From the NCBI GenBank assembly GCA_937988705.1, contig CALKIA010000147.1, forward strand, positions 1 to 13,050: 13,050 bases of DNA, in the 5' to 3' direction. Each line of letters opens with the position of its first letter. Position 1 is the first letter of the stretch. Position numbers and translations under genes: made by a program. This document shows positions 1 to 6,397 of the stretch, piece after piece. The notes below the pieces were generated by a model. The model was not told where the DNA came from, ran no database searches, and worked only from the letters and a program-made list of their open reading frames with translations. This stretch comes from an uncultured Chloroflexota bacterium. GTDB lineage: Bacteria; Chloroflexota; Anaerolineae; Aggregatilineales; Phototrophicaceae.

Positions 1-398
1 CGCTGTAAGGTGGGTAACTCTAAGGGGCGGGGCAGCGTCTCGTCCCGGTCGAGCAAGAACTGCACGGCGGCTTCCGGGTTGGAAAACGCGCGGATGCGAT
101 TATTGTTGATGCCCGCAATCATGCTTGAGAAGAACGTGATGATCTTGTCGTTCGAGATGATGATCAGCCAGCCGAGTTTGGGGTTGGTAAAAAACGTCCG
201 AAATTCGATGAGCTGCGGCAGCGAGGGATGTTTCGTCACGGCGCGAAAGTCGAGCACATCGTGGACGTTGCCCGGTACGGTACTCAAGAGCGCGTTAGCA
301 GCCGCGCTGCCGTCGGCGAGATCTTTGACGGTTACTTCGTCAAAGCCGGTGGTCAAGATGATGTGATTCTCTGCGCCCCAGCGCACATCAATGCTCAT
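1..398 (-). CDS. STAS/SpoIIAA-like small protein (3' end cut by window edge)
   Basis: An open frame begins at an ATG at 398 and stays open for 132 codons to the left edge, with no stop seen. GAGG lies about 5 nt before the ATG. The protein starts MSIDVRWGAENHI and shows alternating strands and helices: a VHDVLDFRAV strand, a GWLIIIS strand, a helix around TFFSSMIAGI, and a final helix NPEAAVQFLL followed by DRDETLP. This order resembles short Chloroflexota proteins with a SpoIIAA/STAS-like fold, in which a strand with an aspartate precedes a helix and a late 'EAL' type helix ends the domain. No catalytic motif is visible, so a signalling or scaffold role is inference only. It lies downstream of the kdpDE group on the same strand but has its own promoter candidate, so it may be an independent unit. 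I am confident it is a gene and moderately confident of the fold. Confidence 0.7.
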   Translation of the reverse strand, partial: MSIDVRWGAENHIILTTGFDEVTVKDLADGSAAANALLSTVPGNVHDVLDFRAVTKHPSLPQLIEFRTFFTNPKLGWLIIISNDKIITFFSSMIAGINNNRIRAFSNPEAAVQFLLDRDETLPRPLELPTLQ

Positions 399-433
399 GG
401 ATGGCCTCAAAGTCGAATGTGATTAATCACTCC

Positions 434-462
434 ACTATAGCCCAACCGCGGCGAACCGAGCA
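434..462 (-). promoter_or_regulatory. Candidate promoter of the STAS-like gene
   Basis: On the minus strand TATAGT (434-439) lies 35 nt before the ATG at 398, in a locally A+T-rich stretch. The hexamer 17 nt further upstream (457-462, TGCTCG) is a poor -35 match. Support is weak and rests on the -10 and its position between the kdpE fragment and the gene. Confidence 0.3.
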
Positions 463-478
463 TGAATTCATGTGGAAT

Positions 479-573
479 TTACGCTTTCGCCACCAAGCGA
501 TAGCCGACGCCCGGCTCGGTGATCAGCATTTCGGGGCGCGCGGGATTATCTTCGAGCTTCTGGCGAATCCATA
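479..573 (-). pseudogene. Detached 3' end of a kdpE-type response regulator gene
   Basis: Read on the minus strand, this stretch encodes IRQKLEDNPARPEMLITEP followed by GVGYRLVAKA and a TAA stop (479-481). This is the last ~30 residues of an OmpR/KdpE winged-helix domain. The last 20 residues are identical to the end of the intact KdpE encoded at 1088-1777. At DNA level the 64 bp from 481 match 1090-1153 with only 3 differences, and about 77 of 90 bp match overall. Differences inside the conserved 20 codons are silent (for example CGA CTG against CGC TTG). Upstream of about 573 the similarity ends, there is no start codon for a domain, and the stop codon of the neighbouring secreted gene lies at 585-587. 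It is best read as the remnant of a second kdpE copy, or as the original kdpE tail displaced by an insertion. Confidence 0.85.
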
Positions 574-584
574 GCGAAGCCTTG

Positions 585-1079
585 CTAGCGAATCTGTACA
601 AAATTGACGATAGCGTGGTTTTGGTCACAATGTCGAGCAGGTACAAGAATATGCGGAGATAACTCTACGCCACCGATGGAGTCGGTTAGCCAGATTTCGT
701 AATCAACATACCAAGTAGGCAATAAGAAATCCCAACTGGACGGGTCGTCTGGGCTGCTAGACAAAAGTTCACTTCCACTCCCCGGAAAGTGTGCTCCATC
801 CGCTGGCGGGGTGCCTTCGTAAAGAAGCATACGGATATTGACGACAAACTGCGTGAACGGGTGTCCATTTATATCGTGTACGGTTCCCGAAATAATGTGA
901 TTGCAGTTATCGAGCGTAGGTACAGCATCATATAGAATCGTACCGTTCTCAAGCGCGAAATAAGGAGCAGTCGCGTCGGTGTTTGCAGGCTCTGTTGGCG
1001 TGGATGTGTAAAACACTGCACCCACGGCGCTGACAATAATCAGCCAAACTAGGCAGCCCCACCGAAGCGGACTAAGCAT
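585..1079 (-). CDS. Small secreted or membrane-anchored beta-sandwich protein, coupled to kdpE
   Basis: The 164-residue product has one hydrophobic N-terminal segment (about residues 8-24, WGCLVWLIIVSAVGAVF), which is a signal peptide or membrane anchor, then a polar exported domain. The domain contains an ISGTVHDINGHPF motif typical of carboxypeptidase-regulatory-like or Ig-like sandwiches, and ends with a YEIWLTDSIGGVELSPHI strand pair and a cysteine before NHAIVNF. The two exported cysteines, one ahead of ISGTV and one near the end, could form a disulfide. Chloroflexota secreted proteins often end this way, but I assign no function. The ATG at 1079 is preferred over the adjacent GTG at 1082 because AGGGG, inside and after the kdpE TAG, sits 5 nt upstream of it. 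This gives translational coupling to kdpE. The gene is visibly A+T-richer (roughly 43-55% GC in sampled lines against about 60% or more around it) and is flanked by two copies of the kdpE tail, which suggests recent acquisition. Confidence 0.75.
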   Translation of the reverse strand: MLSPLRWGCLVWLIIVSAVGAVFYTSTPTEPANTDATAPYFALENGTILYDAVPTLDNCNHIISGTVHDINGHPFTQFVVNIRMLLYEGTPPADGAHFPGSGSELLSSSPDDPSSWDFLLPTWYVDYEIWLTDSIGGVELSPHILVPARHCDQNHAIVNFVQIR

Positions 1080-1087
1080 CACTGCCC

Positions 1088-1777
1088 CTACGCTTTCGCC
1101 ACCAGTCGATAGCCGACGCCCGGCTCGGTGATCAGCATTTCGGGGCGTGCGGGGTCAGCTTCCAGTTTTTGCCGGAGCTGAGTCATGTACACGCGCAGGT
1201 AGTGGACTTCCTCTTCGTATTCCTTGCCCCACACCTCGCGCAAAATCTGCTTGTGCGTGAGCACCTTGCCGACGTTCTGAATCATCAGGCGCAGCAGCGC
1301 GTATTCGGTCGGCGTCAGCTTGACGTTTTCGCCACTTTTCGTCACCACGCGCCGCGTGAAGTCGACGCTCACATCGCCCGCCTGAAACACCGGGGCTTCA
1401 TCCGTTTCGGGATGCGCATGCCGCAGCGCGACCCGCAGTCGCGCCAGTAGTTCCTGCACGCTGAAGGGTTTGGTCACGTAGTCGTCCGCGCCCGCGTCCA
1501 GCGCCGCGATTTTGACGTGATCCTGCCCTTTGACCGACAGCACGATCACGGGGGTTTTCGACCATTCGCGCAGGCGGCGCAGCACTTCGAGGCCGTCCAT
1601 GTCCGGCAGCCCTAAATCGAGGATGATCAGGTCGGGGCGCAAAATACCCGCCTCGTTGAGCGCTTCCTTGCCGCTTTCGACCTCGTGCACGGTGTAGCCG
1701 TTCGCCTCCAAACTGATGCGTAAAAAGCGGCGAATTTGCACTTCGTCGTCGACGATGAGGGTGACTGCTCCGCTCAT
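1088..1777 (-). CDS. kdpE: KdpE-type response regulator (OmpR family)
   Basis: This 229-residue two-domain regulator is expected to be phosphorylated by KdpD and to bind DNA, classically the kdpFABC promoter. The receiver domain covers residues 1 to about 118, with acidic pocket D10/D11, phosphoacceptor D54 in LDLGLPDMDG, S81 in the switch threonine position and K103 in VTKPF. The winged helix (about 130-227) has LTPTEYALLRLM, VLTHKQILREVWG and the KdpE-like HYLRVYMTQLRQKLE followed by the GVGYRL hairpin. The ATG at 1777 is chosen because GAGGAG lies 8 nt upstream. The frame stays open to 1828, but the extension would be read from intergenic DNA. It lies 171 bp downstream of kdpD on the same strand, with repeat hairpins in the gap, which is looser than the usual overlapping kdpDE arrangement. 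A detached second copy of its 3' end lies at 479-573. Confidence 0.95.
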   Translation of the reverse strand: MSGAVTLIVDDEVQIRRFLRISLEANGYTVHEVESGKEALNEAGILRPDLIILDLGLPDMDGLEVLRRLREWSKTPVIVLSVKGQDHVKIAALDAGADDYVTKPFSVQELLARLRVALRHAHPETDEAPVFQAGDVSVDFTRRVVTKSGENVKLTPTEYALLRLMIQNVGKVLTHKQILREVWGKEYEEEVHYLRVYMTQLRQKLEADPARPEMLITEPGVGYRLVAKA

Positions 1778-1816
1778 AAATTTAACTCCTCGATCCGTAC
1801 AAAACGCTTTGGACTC

Positions 1817-1893
1817 CCCCTCACCCATACAACCGAGGCGGAGGTTTTCTCCCCTCTCCCCGCTTGCGTGGGAGAGGGGTTGGGGGTGAGGGG
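1817..1893. repeat. Family A repeat (copy 1): nested hairpin in the kdpD-kdpE gap
   Basis: Inner arms CCCCTCTCCC (1851-1860) and GGGAGAGGGG (1870-1879) are perfectly complementary over 10 bp around the loop CGCTTGCGT. Outer arms CCCCTCACCC (1817-1826) and GGGTGAGGGG (1884-1893) form a second perfect 10-bp pairing. Nearly the same inner unit occurs at 11441-11483 and, inverted, at 7870-7915. It sits between two co-directional genes, so it would be transcribed and could affect kdpE expression, but there is no U-tract on either side to make it a standard terminator. Confidence 0.9.
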
Positions 1894-1914
1894 TCTTACC
1901 CCTCCAGTTAACTA

Positions 1915-1942
1915 CCTACCCCTGCATGACGCGGGGGTGAGG
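1915..1942. repeat. Small hairpin just after the kdpD stop codon
   Basis: CCTACCCC (1915-1922) pairs with GGGGTGAGG (1934-1942) apart from one bulge, around a short loop containing TGCATGACG. It begins 6 nt beyond the kdpD TGA on the minus strand and resembles a degraded family A unit. There is no T-run after it in the transcript direction, so I do not call it a terminator. Confidence 0.5.
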
Positions 1943-1948
1943 CTGTGC

Positions 1949-4582
1949 TCACAACGTCGATTCTTGGGGCGGCGGCGGCTGCGCCTTGATCGGCAGTTGA
2001 ATGGTGAACTGCGCCCCGCCAGCCTTCAGATTAGCGACCGAAATTGTACCACCGTGCGCCTCTACAAACCCCTTGGCAATCGACAGGCCTAAGCCCGTCC
2101 CCCCGGCGGCGACGCCCGGTGCGCGGTAGAACTTCTCGAACACGTGCGCCAGACCAGCGGGGGCAATGCCGCCGCCGTGATCGGTCACGTACAGGCACAC
2201 CGCATGGTCTTCCACCGCCGCGCTGATGTCGATGGGTGTGCCCGGTGGGGTGTACTTCACCGCATTATAGAGTAGATTGGCGATCACCTGTTCCATTAGT
2301 CCAAAATCGATTTTGACCAGCGGCAGGTCGGGCGGCATGTTGATGTTGACCGGATGCGCATCGAGGTGGCGCCCCATGCGGTGCAGCGTCGAACCGACCA
2401 GATCGGTCACATCGCACCATTCCAGCTTGGCCACCAGGCGTCCCGATTCCAGCCGCGTCATATCCAGCAGATTGCCCACCAGCCAATTGAGCCGATCCGC
2501 CGCGTCCTGAATATCCTCCACCAGATCCGGCTTGGCCGAGTCCGGCATCAGTGGATCGATCAGGCCGGACGATGCGCCCGCTATCGCCGCAATCGGCGTG
2601 CGGAACTCGTGCGAAATCGAATTGAGCAGCGATGTGGCGAACTGTTCGGAGGCTTGCAGCATGGCGGCACGGGCGGCGGCCTCGTTGAGCAGCTCCCGTT
2701 CGATCACCAGCGCGATCTGCCGCGTGAACGTCTCCAGCAGCGTTTCTTCATCGCGGGAGAGCCGCGTTTCACCGCGCCGCTTGATCCCCAGTACGCCGAC
2801 CTTGCCGCCCGAGGTGATCAGCGGCAGAAACGTCGCGTCCGACTGCGACAGCGTGTCCGTGAAGCGTCCGGCGGGCTTGCCCGATTCGAACGCCCACTTG
2901 GCGATGCTGAAATGCTTCTCGGTGATGCGCAGCGTACTGGCAGGATGCGCTTCCAGCGCCAGCATTTCATCGGGGAGCGTCAGAAAAAAGGCGATTTCTG
3001 CGTTGAATGCCCGCCCGATCTCGTCAACCGCGCTGCGCAGCACATCCGTGACCGACGTTTGCCGCGACAGGTGATAGAGCGCGAGCGTGCGTTCCGCATA
3101 CAGGCGCGCCTGCCGTTCGCCCTGCCGGATTTTCGCCGTGAAGTTGCCGACGAACAGCGCGATCACGAAGTACAGGCCGAGCACAATCACATCCTCAATA
3201 TTCACAGCGATGAAGGTGTTGCGCGGCGGCATGAAGAGATAGCCCCACGTCACTGCGCTGACGGTCGCCGCGAGGATGGCCGGGCCGCGTCCGAGATACG
3301 CCGCGCTCAGCAGCACGACAAGCAGGTCGATCAGCCCGACCGCTTGATATTCGATGATCGGGCTAAGCCAGATGCTCGCCACTGTGACCAGAATGACGAT
3401 CCCCAGCGCGATCATATACTGCCGCACCGACGAATGCCGTTCGACGGGCAGCCCGAACGAGCGCGGCGCGGTGCTTTCCGGTTCGTCGCCGGTGACCACG
3501 TACACATCAATCGCGCCGCTGGCTTTGATCAGGCGGTTGACGAGCGACCCCCCGCGCACGAAATCCTGTAAACGGCTGTGCGCGGGCTTGCCGACGACGA
3601 TCTGGGTCACGTTGCGCTGGTGCGCGACCCGCATCAGCCCATCGATCACATCGCCCGCGATCGTTGTCACGACTTCCGCGCCTAATTCGCGGGCAAGCGC
3701 CAGATTGCGAATTAGTCGTTCGCGATCAGCCGGGGAGAGGCGGCGGGGCAGCTCCACATTGACGGCGATCCACGGCGCTTCCATGTTGTAGGCCATGCGC
3801 CGCGTCCAGCGGATGAGCCGTTCGGACAGCGGACTCGGACTCACGGCCACGATCAGCCGATCGGCCGCTTTCCACGGCGTGGTGATCTGCTTGATTTGGC
3901 GGTAATCCTGCAACTGCTGATCGACCCGTTCTGCTGTCAGGCGCAGCGCCATTTCGCGCAGCGCGGTCAGGTTGCCGATGCGAAAGAAAGTCTTCACCGC
4001 AGTCTCGATGGGTTCGCCCGTGTAGACCTTGCCTTCCAGCAAACGCGCGCGTAAATCCTCCGGCGACAAATCGACCAGTTCGATCTGATCGGCCAGTTCG
4101 AGGATCGAATCGGGGATGCGTTCGCTGACGGGCGTCCCGGTGATCGTCTGGACAGTGTCGGCGCGGCTGTCGAAGTGCTGCACGTTGACCGTTGTCCACA
4201 CATCGATCCCGGCGTCGATCAGTTCCAGCACATCCTGATACCGTTTGGGGTGGCGCGACCCGGGCGCGTTGCTGTGCGCCAGATCATCCACCAGCACGAG
4301 CGCTGGCTTGCGCTGGAGAATCGCGTCGAGATCCATTTCCGCGAGGATCACGCCGTCCCCCGATACGGCGCGGTAGGGGATAACTTCAAACCCGGCGAGC
4401 AGTTCGTTGGCTTCCGGGCGGTCGTGCGTCTCGATCCACCCGATCACCACGTCGATACCGTCGGCGCGTTTCGCCTCGCGCGCATCGTCGAGCAGGGCGA
4501 AGGTCTTGCCCACGCCCGCCGCCATCCCCAGATAGATTTTCAGTTTCGCCCGCTGAGTCGTTTGCATGGTTGACATGTTCAT
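1949..4582 (-). CDS. kdpD: KdpD-type K+ sensor histidine kinase
   Basis: The product of 877 residues is close to E. coli KdpD (894). The N-terminal KdpD domain has Walker A GMAAGVGKT (about 19-27) and Walker B LVLVDDLAH (95-103), and a universal-stress-like domain follows (about 240-365). A DUF4118 block of about four membrane helices (388-484), ending near VGNFTAKIRQGER, is followed by a GAF-like domain (about 500-630). The kinase core has H658 in SISHEFRTP, N773 in the N-box, D801 in DHGGGI and GGTGLGLS (827-834). All expected catalytic residues are present. The universal-stress domain has an AVSPS stretch (246-250) followed after 20 residues by WIAVN. This recalls the bipartite c-di-AMP site described in staphylococcal KdpD, but the second half is degenerate. 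The start is uncertain: ATGs at 4582, 4576 and 4567 all precede the conserved KIYLGMAAGVGKT, and none has a strong ribosome site. No kdpFABC genes are in view. Confidence 0.95.
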   Translation of the reverse strand: MNMSTMQTTQRAKLKIYLGMAAGVGKTFALLDDAREAKRADGIDVVIGWIETHDRPEANELLAGFEVIPYRAVSGDGVILAEMDLDAILQRKPALVLVDDLAHSNAPGSRHPKRYQDVLELIDAGIDVWTTVNVQHFDSRADTVQTITGTPVSERIPDSILELADQIELVDLSPEDLRARLLEGKVYTGEPIETAVKTFFRIGNLTALREMALRLTAERVDQQLQDYRQIKQITTPWKAADRLIVAVSPSPLSERLIRWTRRMAYNMEAPWIAVNVELPRRLSPADRERLIRNLALARELGAEVVTTIAGDVIDGLMRVAHQRNVTQIVVGKPAHSRLQDFVRGGSLVNRLIKASGAIDVYVVTGDEPESTAPRSFGLPVERHSSVRQYMIALGIVILVTVASIWLSPIIEYQAVGLIDLLVVLLSAAYLGRGPAILAATVSAVTWGYLFMPPRNTFIAVNIEDVIVLGLYFVIALFVGNFTAKIRQGERQARLYAERTLALYHLSRQTSVTDVLRSAVDEIGRAFNAEIAFFLTLPDEMLALEAHPASTLRITEKHFSIAKWAFESGKPAGRFTDTLSQSDATFLPLITSGGKVGVLGIKRRGETRLSRDEETLLETFTRQIALVIERELLNEAAARAAMLQASEQFATSLLNSISHEFRTPIAAIAGASSGLIDPLMPDSAKPDLVEDIQDAADRLNWLVGNLLDMTRLESGRLVAKLEWCDVTDLVGSTLHRMGRHLDAHPVNINMPPDLPLVKIDFGLMEQVIANLLYNAVKYTPPGTPIDISAAVEDHAVCLYVTDHGGGIAPAGLAHVFEKFYRAPGVAAGGTGLGLSIAKGFVEAHGGTISVANLKAGGAQFTIQLPIKAQPPPPQESTL

Positions 4583-4617
4583 TTCTGGCTGTTGGAACAA
4601 TCCTACATTAGCAGCTT

Positions 4618-4641
4618 GTAGGGACGCGATTTATCGCGTCC
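4618..4641. repeat. Family B-like small palindrome (GTAGGGACGCGAT...)
   Basis: GGACGCGAT (4622-4630) and ATCGCGTCC (4633-4641) are perfect 9-bp arms around TT, preceded by GTAG. The leading GTAGGG and the two-base centre match the design of the family B units, so this is probably a single-palindrome relative. It lies about 36 bp upstream of the chosen kdpD start, in its likely promoter region. Nothing else recognisable was found between it and 4730. Confidence 0.65.
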
Positions 4642-4737
4642 GCCGCTCCCAAAAGGACTGCGCGCTGTTCTGCGCACTTACCGGCATACCCTGTCCCTCC
4701 GGTTTACCGATTCATCATAGGTCATCCGCGCCCCATC

Positions 4738-4746
4738 TGCTACTAT
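4738..4746 (+). promoter_or_regulatory. Candidate extended -10 upstream of the LysM gene
   Basis: TGCTACTAT has the TGnTAnnaT form of an extended -10 element. It lies about 186 bp before the LysM gene, so the leader would contain the family B repeat and the hairpin at 4890. No good -35 is visible at 17-bp spacing. Weak support. Confidence 0.25.
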
Positions 4747-4777
4747 GAGGTTATGTCAAATCACCCTACGGGGCACA

Positions 4778-4837
4778 CTGTAGGGGCGAGGCTTGCCTCG
4801 CCTGTTTAGGTGGGCGGGACAAGTCCCGCCCCTACAG
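4778..4837. repeat. Family B repeat (copy 1): two palindromes inside inverted ends
   Basis: The ends CTGTAGGGGCG (4778-4788) and CGCCCCTACAG (4827-4837) are perfect 11-bp inverted repeats. Inside are two perfect 18-bp palindromes, GGCGAGGCTTGCCTCGCC (4785-4802) and GGCGGGACAAGTCCCGCC (4813-4830), joined by a 10-bp linker. The reverse complement matches the element inside the glycosyltransferase gene (9341-9390) base for base except for the linker. The size and structure suggest a small non-autonomous palindromic element. No transposase is nearby. Confidence 0.9.
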
Positions 4838-4889
4838 CGATGTTGTGGATGGGTAGCTCCCAAAGCAGAAGGGGGTGGGGTGACCTTGT

Positions 4890-4910
4890 GGGCGCGCTTC
4901 GGCGCGTCCC
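4890..4910 (+). promoter_or_regulatory. UUCG-loop hairpin in the LysM gene leader
   Basis: GGGCGCGC (4890-4897) and GCGCGTCCC (4902-4910) pair around the loop TTCG with one bulged base. The hairpin ends about 10 nt before the gene's ribosome binding site, so it could affect translation or mRNA stability. It may equally be a remnant repeat. No T-run follows. Confidence 0.4.
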
Positions 4911-4931
4911 TTAGTTAGCCGAGGAATCTGA

Positions 4932-6068
4932 ATGAGACGAATTCTACTGGTTGTGTGTGCTGTCCTCTTGTTGATCGTCAGCGCTGTCACCGCGCAGCAG
5001 GTGACGCCCGCCATTCCCTCGCCGGACACGACGGAGATCCCGCCCGCCGCGCTGTTCACCGCCACGCCCAACATTCCGCATGCTGGTGAAATCCGGCTGT
5101 ATCCGATTATTCCCAACTCGAACGATGCGCGCCTGGCGACGTGTGCCGCGCCTACGCTCGAAGGCTTTCTGCCCTACGTCGTGCGCCCCGGCGACCGCCT
5201 CGATGTGCTGTTGACGGGCTACACCATGATCACGGTGACGCAGCTCGCCGCGCTCAACTGCCTCGATGATCCGTCGGCGCTCCCCGTCGGCGCGGTGATC
5301 TGGCTGCCGCGTTCGGTGTCGGTATTCACAGCTTCGTCGGTCAGTACGACCACCGCGGCGACTTCGGCGCAGATCCGGGCGTTAACTGCGGAAGCGGGCG
5401 ACAACGCTGAAGGTGTAACGCTCACCTGGTCGGCGCAGGGGGAGCACGTCTATCTGTACCCGTGCATTGACCTTGAGACTTGCGTGCGTCCACAGACCGC
5501 GCAGCCCGTCCCGCTGGACGGTTCGCTGCGGCTTTATCCGTTCGCCAGCGCGGGCGAATACAGCTACCGCCTCGAAGCCACGGCGGGCGATCAGGCCGTC
5601 ACCGACGATGTGACCTTCACCATCACCTGCGCGCAGGACTGGATCGGCGGTTTAGCGATGCCGCGCTGTCCCGAAGATCCGCCGCTGGCGGTGACGGTCG
5701 CCTATCAGCCGTTTGAGCACGGCACGCTGATCTGGTTCTCGGACACGCTCGAAATCTACGTGCTGACGGACGATGGGCGGGTGCGCGTCTACGAAGATGT
5801 CTTCCGTGAAGGAGCGCCCGACCCCACCGCCGTTGCGCCGGAAGGCTTGCTCACCCCGGTGCGCGGCTTCGGCTTGATCTGGGACTTGCTCGGTGGTACC
5901 GAGAGCGGCCTCGGCTGGGCGACAGCCTCCGAAGCGGGCTTCGATTCGGCGCGGCAGGCGGCGGGACGCACCTCCTACACCACCTACATTCTCGCGCCAG
6001 CGGACACCGTCTACGCCGTCACGCTCATCCCGGGCCTCGAACAAGGGTATTGGTCGCCAGTACGGTAA
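4932..6068 (+). CDS. Secreted LysM-domain protein
   Basis: The product has 378 residues. An N-terminal signal peptide (MRRILLVVCAVLLLIVSAVTA) probably ends after A21 and is followed by a Pro/Thr-rich linker. A LysM-like module (about 80-127) has YVVRPGDRLDVLL, an asparagine-cysteine turn and VIWLPR, so binding to peptidoglycan or a related glycan is likely. After a Ser/Thr-rich linker there is a beta-rich stretch (about 148-232, TLTWSAQGEHVYLYPC), and then a C-terminal domain starting at MPRCPED with FEHGTLIWF, EIYVLTDDGRVRVYEDVF and a tryptophan-rich middle, a layout seen in other Chloroflexota secreted proteins. Exported cysteines (71, 110, 178, 184, 233, 246) could form disulfides. GAGGA lies 7 nt before the ATG at 4932, which fixes the start. 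It is divergent from kdpD, with a repeat-filled gap between. Function beyond glycan binding is unknown. Confidence 0.85.
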   Translation: MRRILLVVCAVLLLIVSAVTAQQVTPAIPSPDTTEIPPAALFTATPNIPHAGEIRLYPIIPNSNDARLATCAAPTLEGFLPYVVRPGDRLDVLLTGYTMITVTQLAALNCLDDPSALPVGAVIWLPRSVSVFTASSVSTTTAATSAQIRALTAEAGDNAEGVTLTWSAQGEHVYLYPCIDLETCVRPQTAQPVPLDGSLRLYPFASAGEYSYRLEATAGDQAVTDDVTFTITCAQDWIGGLAMPRCPEDPPLAVTVAYQPFEHGTLIWFSDTLEIYVLTDDGRVRVYEDVFREGAPDPTAVAPEGLLTPVRGFGLIWDLLGGTESGLGWATASEAGFDSARQAAGRTSYTTYILAPADTVYAVTLIPGLEQGYWSPVR

Positions 6069-6117
6069 AAAAGGACTCAACGCTAAAGTAGGTTCTCGAA
6101 ACAAATCCACGAATGGA

Positions 6118-6178
6118 TGGAGGGGCGCACCTGTGTGTGCGCCCGAAACCGGGTAGACAGAGAGGTCACCCCTCCATT
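6118..6178. repeat. Family C repeat (copy 2): diverged inverted pair
   Basis: The unit GAGGGGCGCACCTGTGTGTG... (from 6120) ends in CGCCC. Its inverted partner reads on the other strand as GGAGGGGTGACCTCTCTG followed by TCTACCC. The two halves meet around GAAACC. One half is close to the unit at 7830-7852 and to one arm of 11299-11361. The gap 6069-6397 otherwise holds a tandem repeat and a promoter candidate. Confidence 0.75.
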
Positions 6179-6275
6179 GGGACTTTCAAGAGTCTACTTA
6201 AGGCGCTGAGAAGCAGAGTACGATTCAGATCAAGCATAGAACTGCTCGCCATCTCCCTTGATCTTCTTTTCTTTC

Positions 6276-6307
6276 CTTTGCGTCTTTGTGCCTTTGCGTC
6301 TTTGTGT
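6276..6307. repeat. Tandem 16-bp repeat (CTTTGCGTCTTTGTG)
   Basis: CTTTGCGTCTTTGTGC (6276-6291) is repeated directly as CTTTGCGTCTTTGTGT (6292-6307), 15 of 16 identical. It lies in a pyrimidine-rich stretch (from about 6250) between the LysM and M28 genes. There is no coding signal on either strand that I trust. Confidence 0.8.
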
Positions 6308-6360
6308 TAGGCACTTTCATTTTATTCTCAGTGGTTCGTGCTCTTTTGCCCTCCGTTACG

Positions 6361-6388
6361 CTGACGCGTCCAGTTCCTGTGGTAAAAT
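6361..6388 (+). promoter_or_regulatory. Promoter candidate of the M28 gene, near-leaderless
   Basis: The extended -10 TGGTAAAAT ends at 6388, with TAAAAT at 6383-6388, and a -35-like CTGACG (6361-6366) lies 16 bp upstream. The ATG is at 6398, only 9 nt past the -10, so transcription would start within a few bases of the start codon. No ribosome binding site precedes the ATG, which fits a leaderless mRNA. Confidence 0.5.
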
Positions 6389-6397
6389 CGCGGCGAT

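Noticed and set aside
10..366. Plus-strand open frame of 118 codons at the left edge
   Set aside because: It runs opposite the STAS-like gene, which has the better start, ribosome site and protein-like pattern.
1778..1828. N-terminal extension of KdpE to 1828
   Set aside because: The extra 17 residues come before the conserved receiver start and lie in intergenic DNA; GAGGAG positions the start at 1777.
2354..3571. Long plus-strand open frame (405 codons) opposite kdpD
   Set aside because: It is Arg/Gln-rich with no recognisable domain, has no ribosome site, and lies fully opposite a gene with all KdpD motifs. It is a high-GC antisense shadow.
4583..4600. TTG start for KdpD at 4600
   Set aside because: The possible ribosome site abuts the TTG directly and the extra residues are not KdpD-like; ATG codons follow within 18 nt.
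5652..6110. Minus-strand open frame of 152 codons opposite the LysM gene
   Set aside because: Arg-rich shadow frame; the plus-strand gene has a signal peptide and a clear ribosome site.
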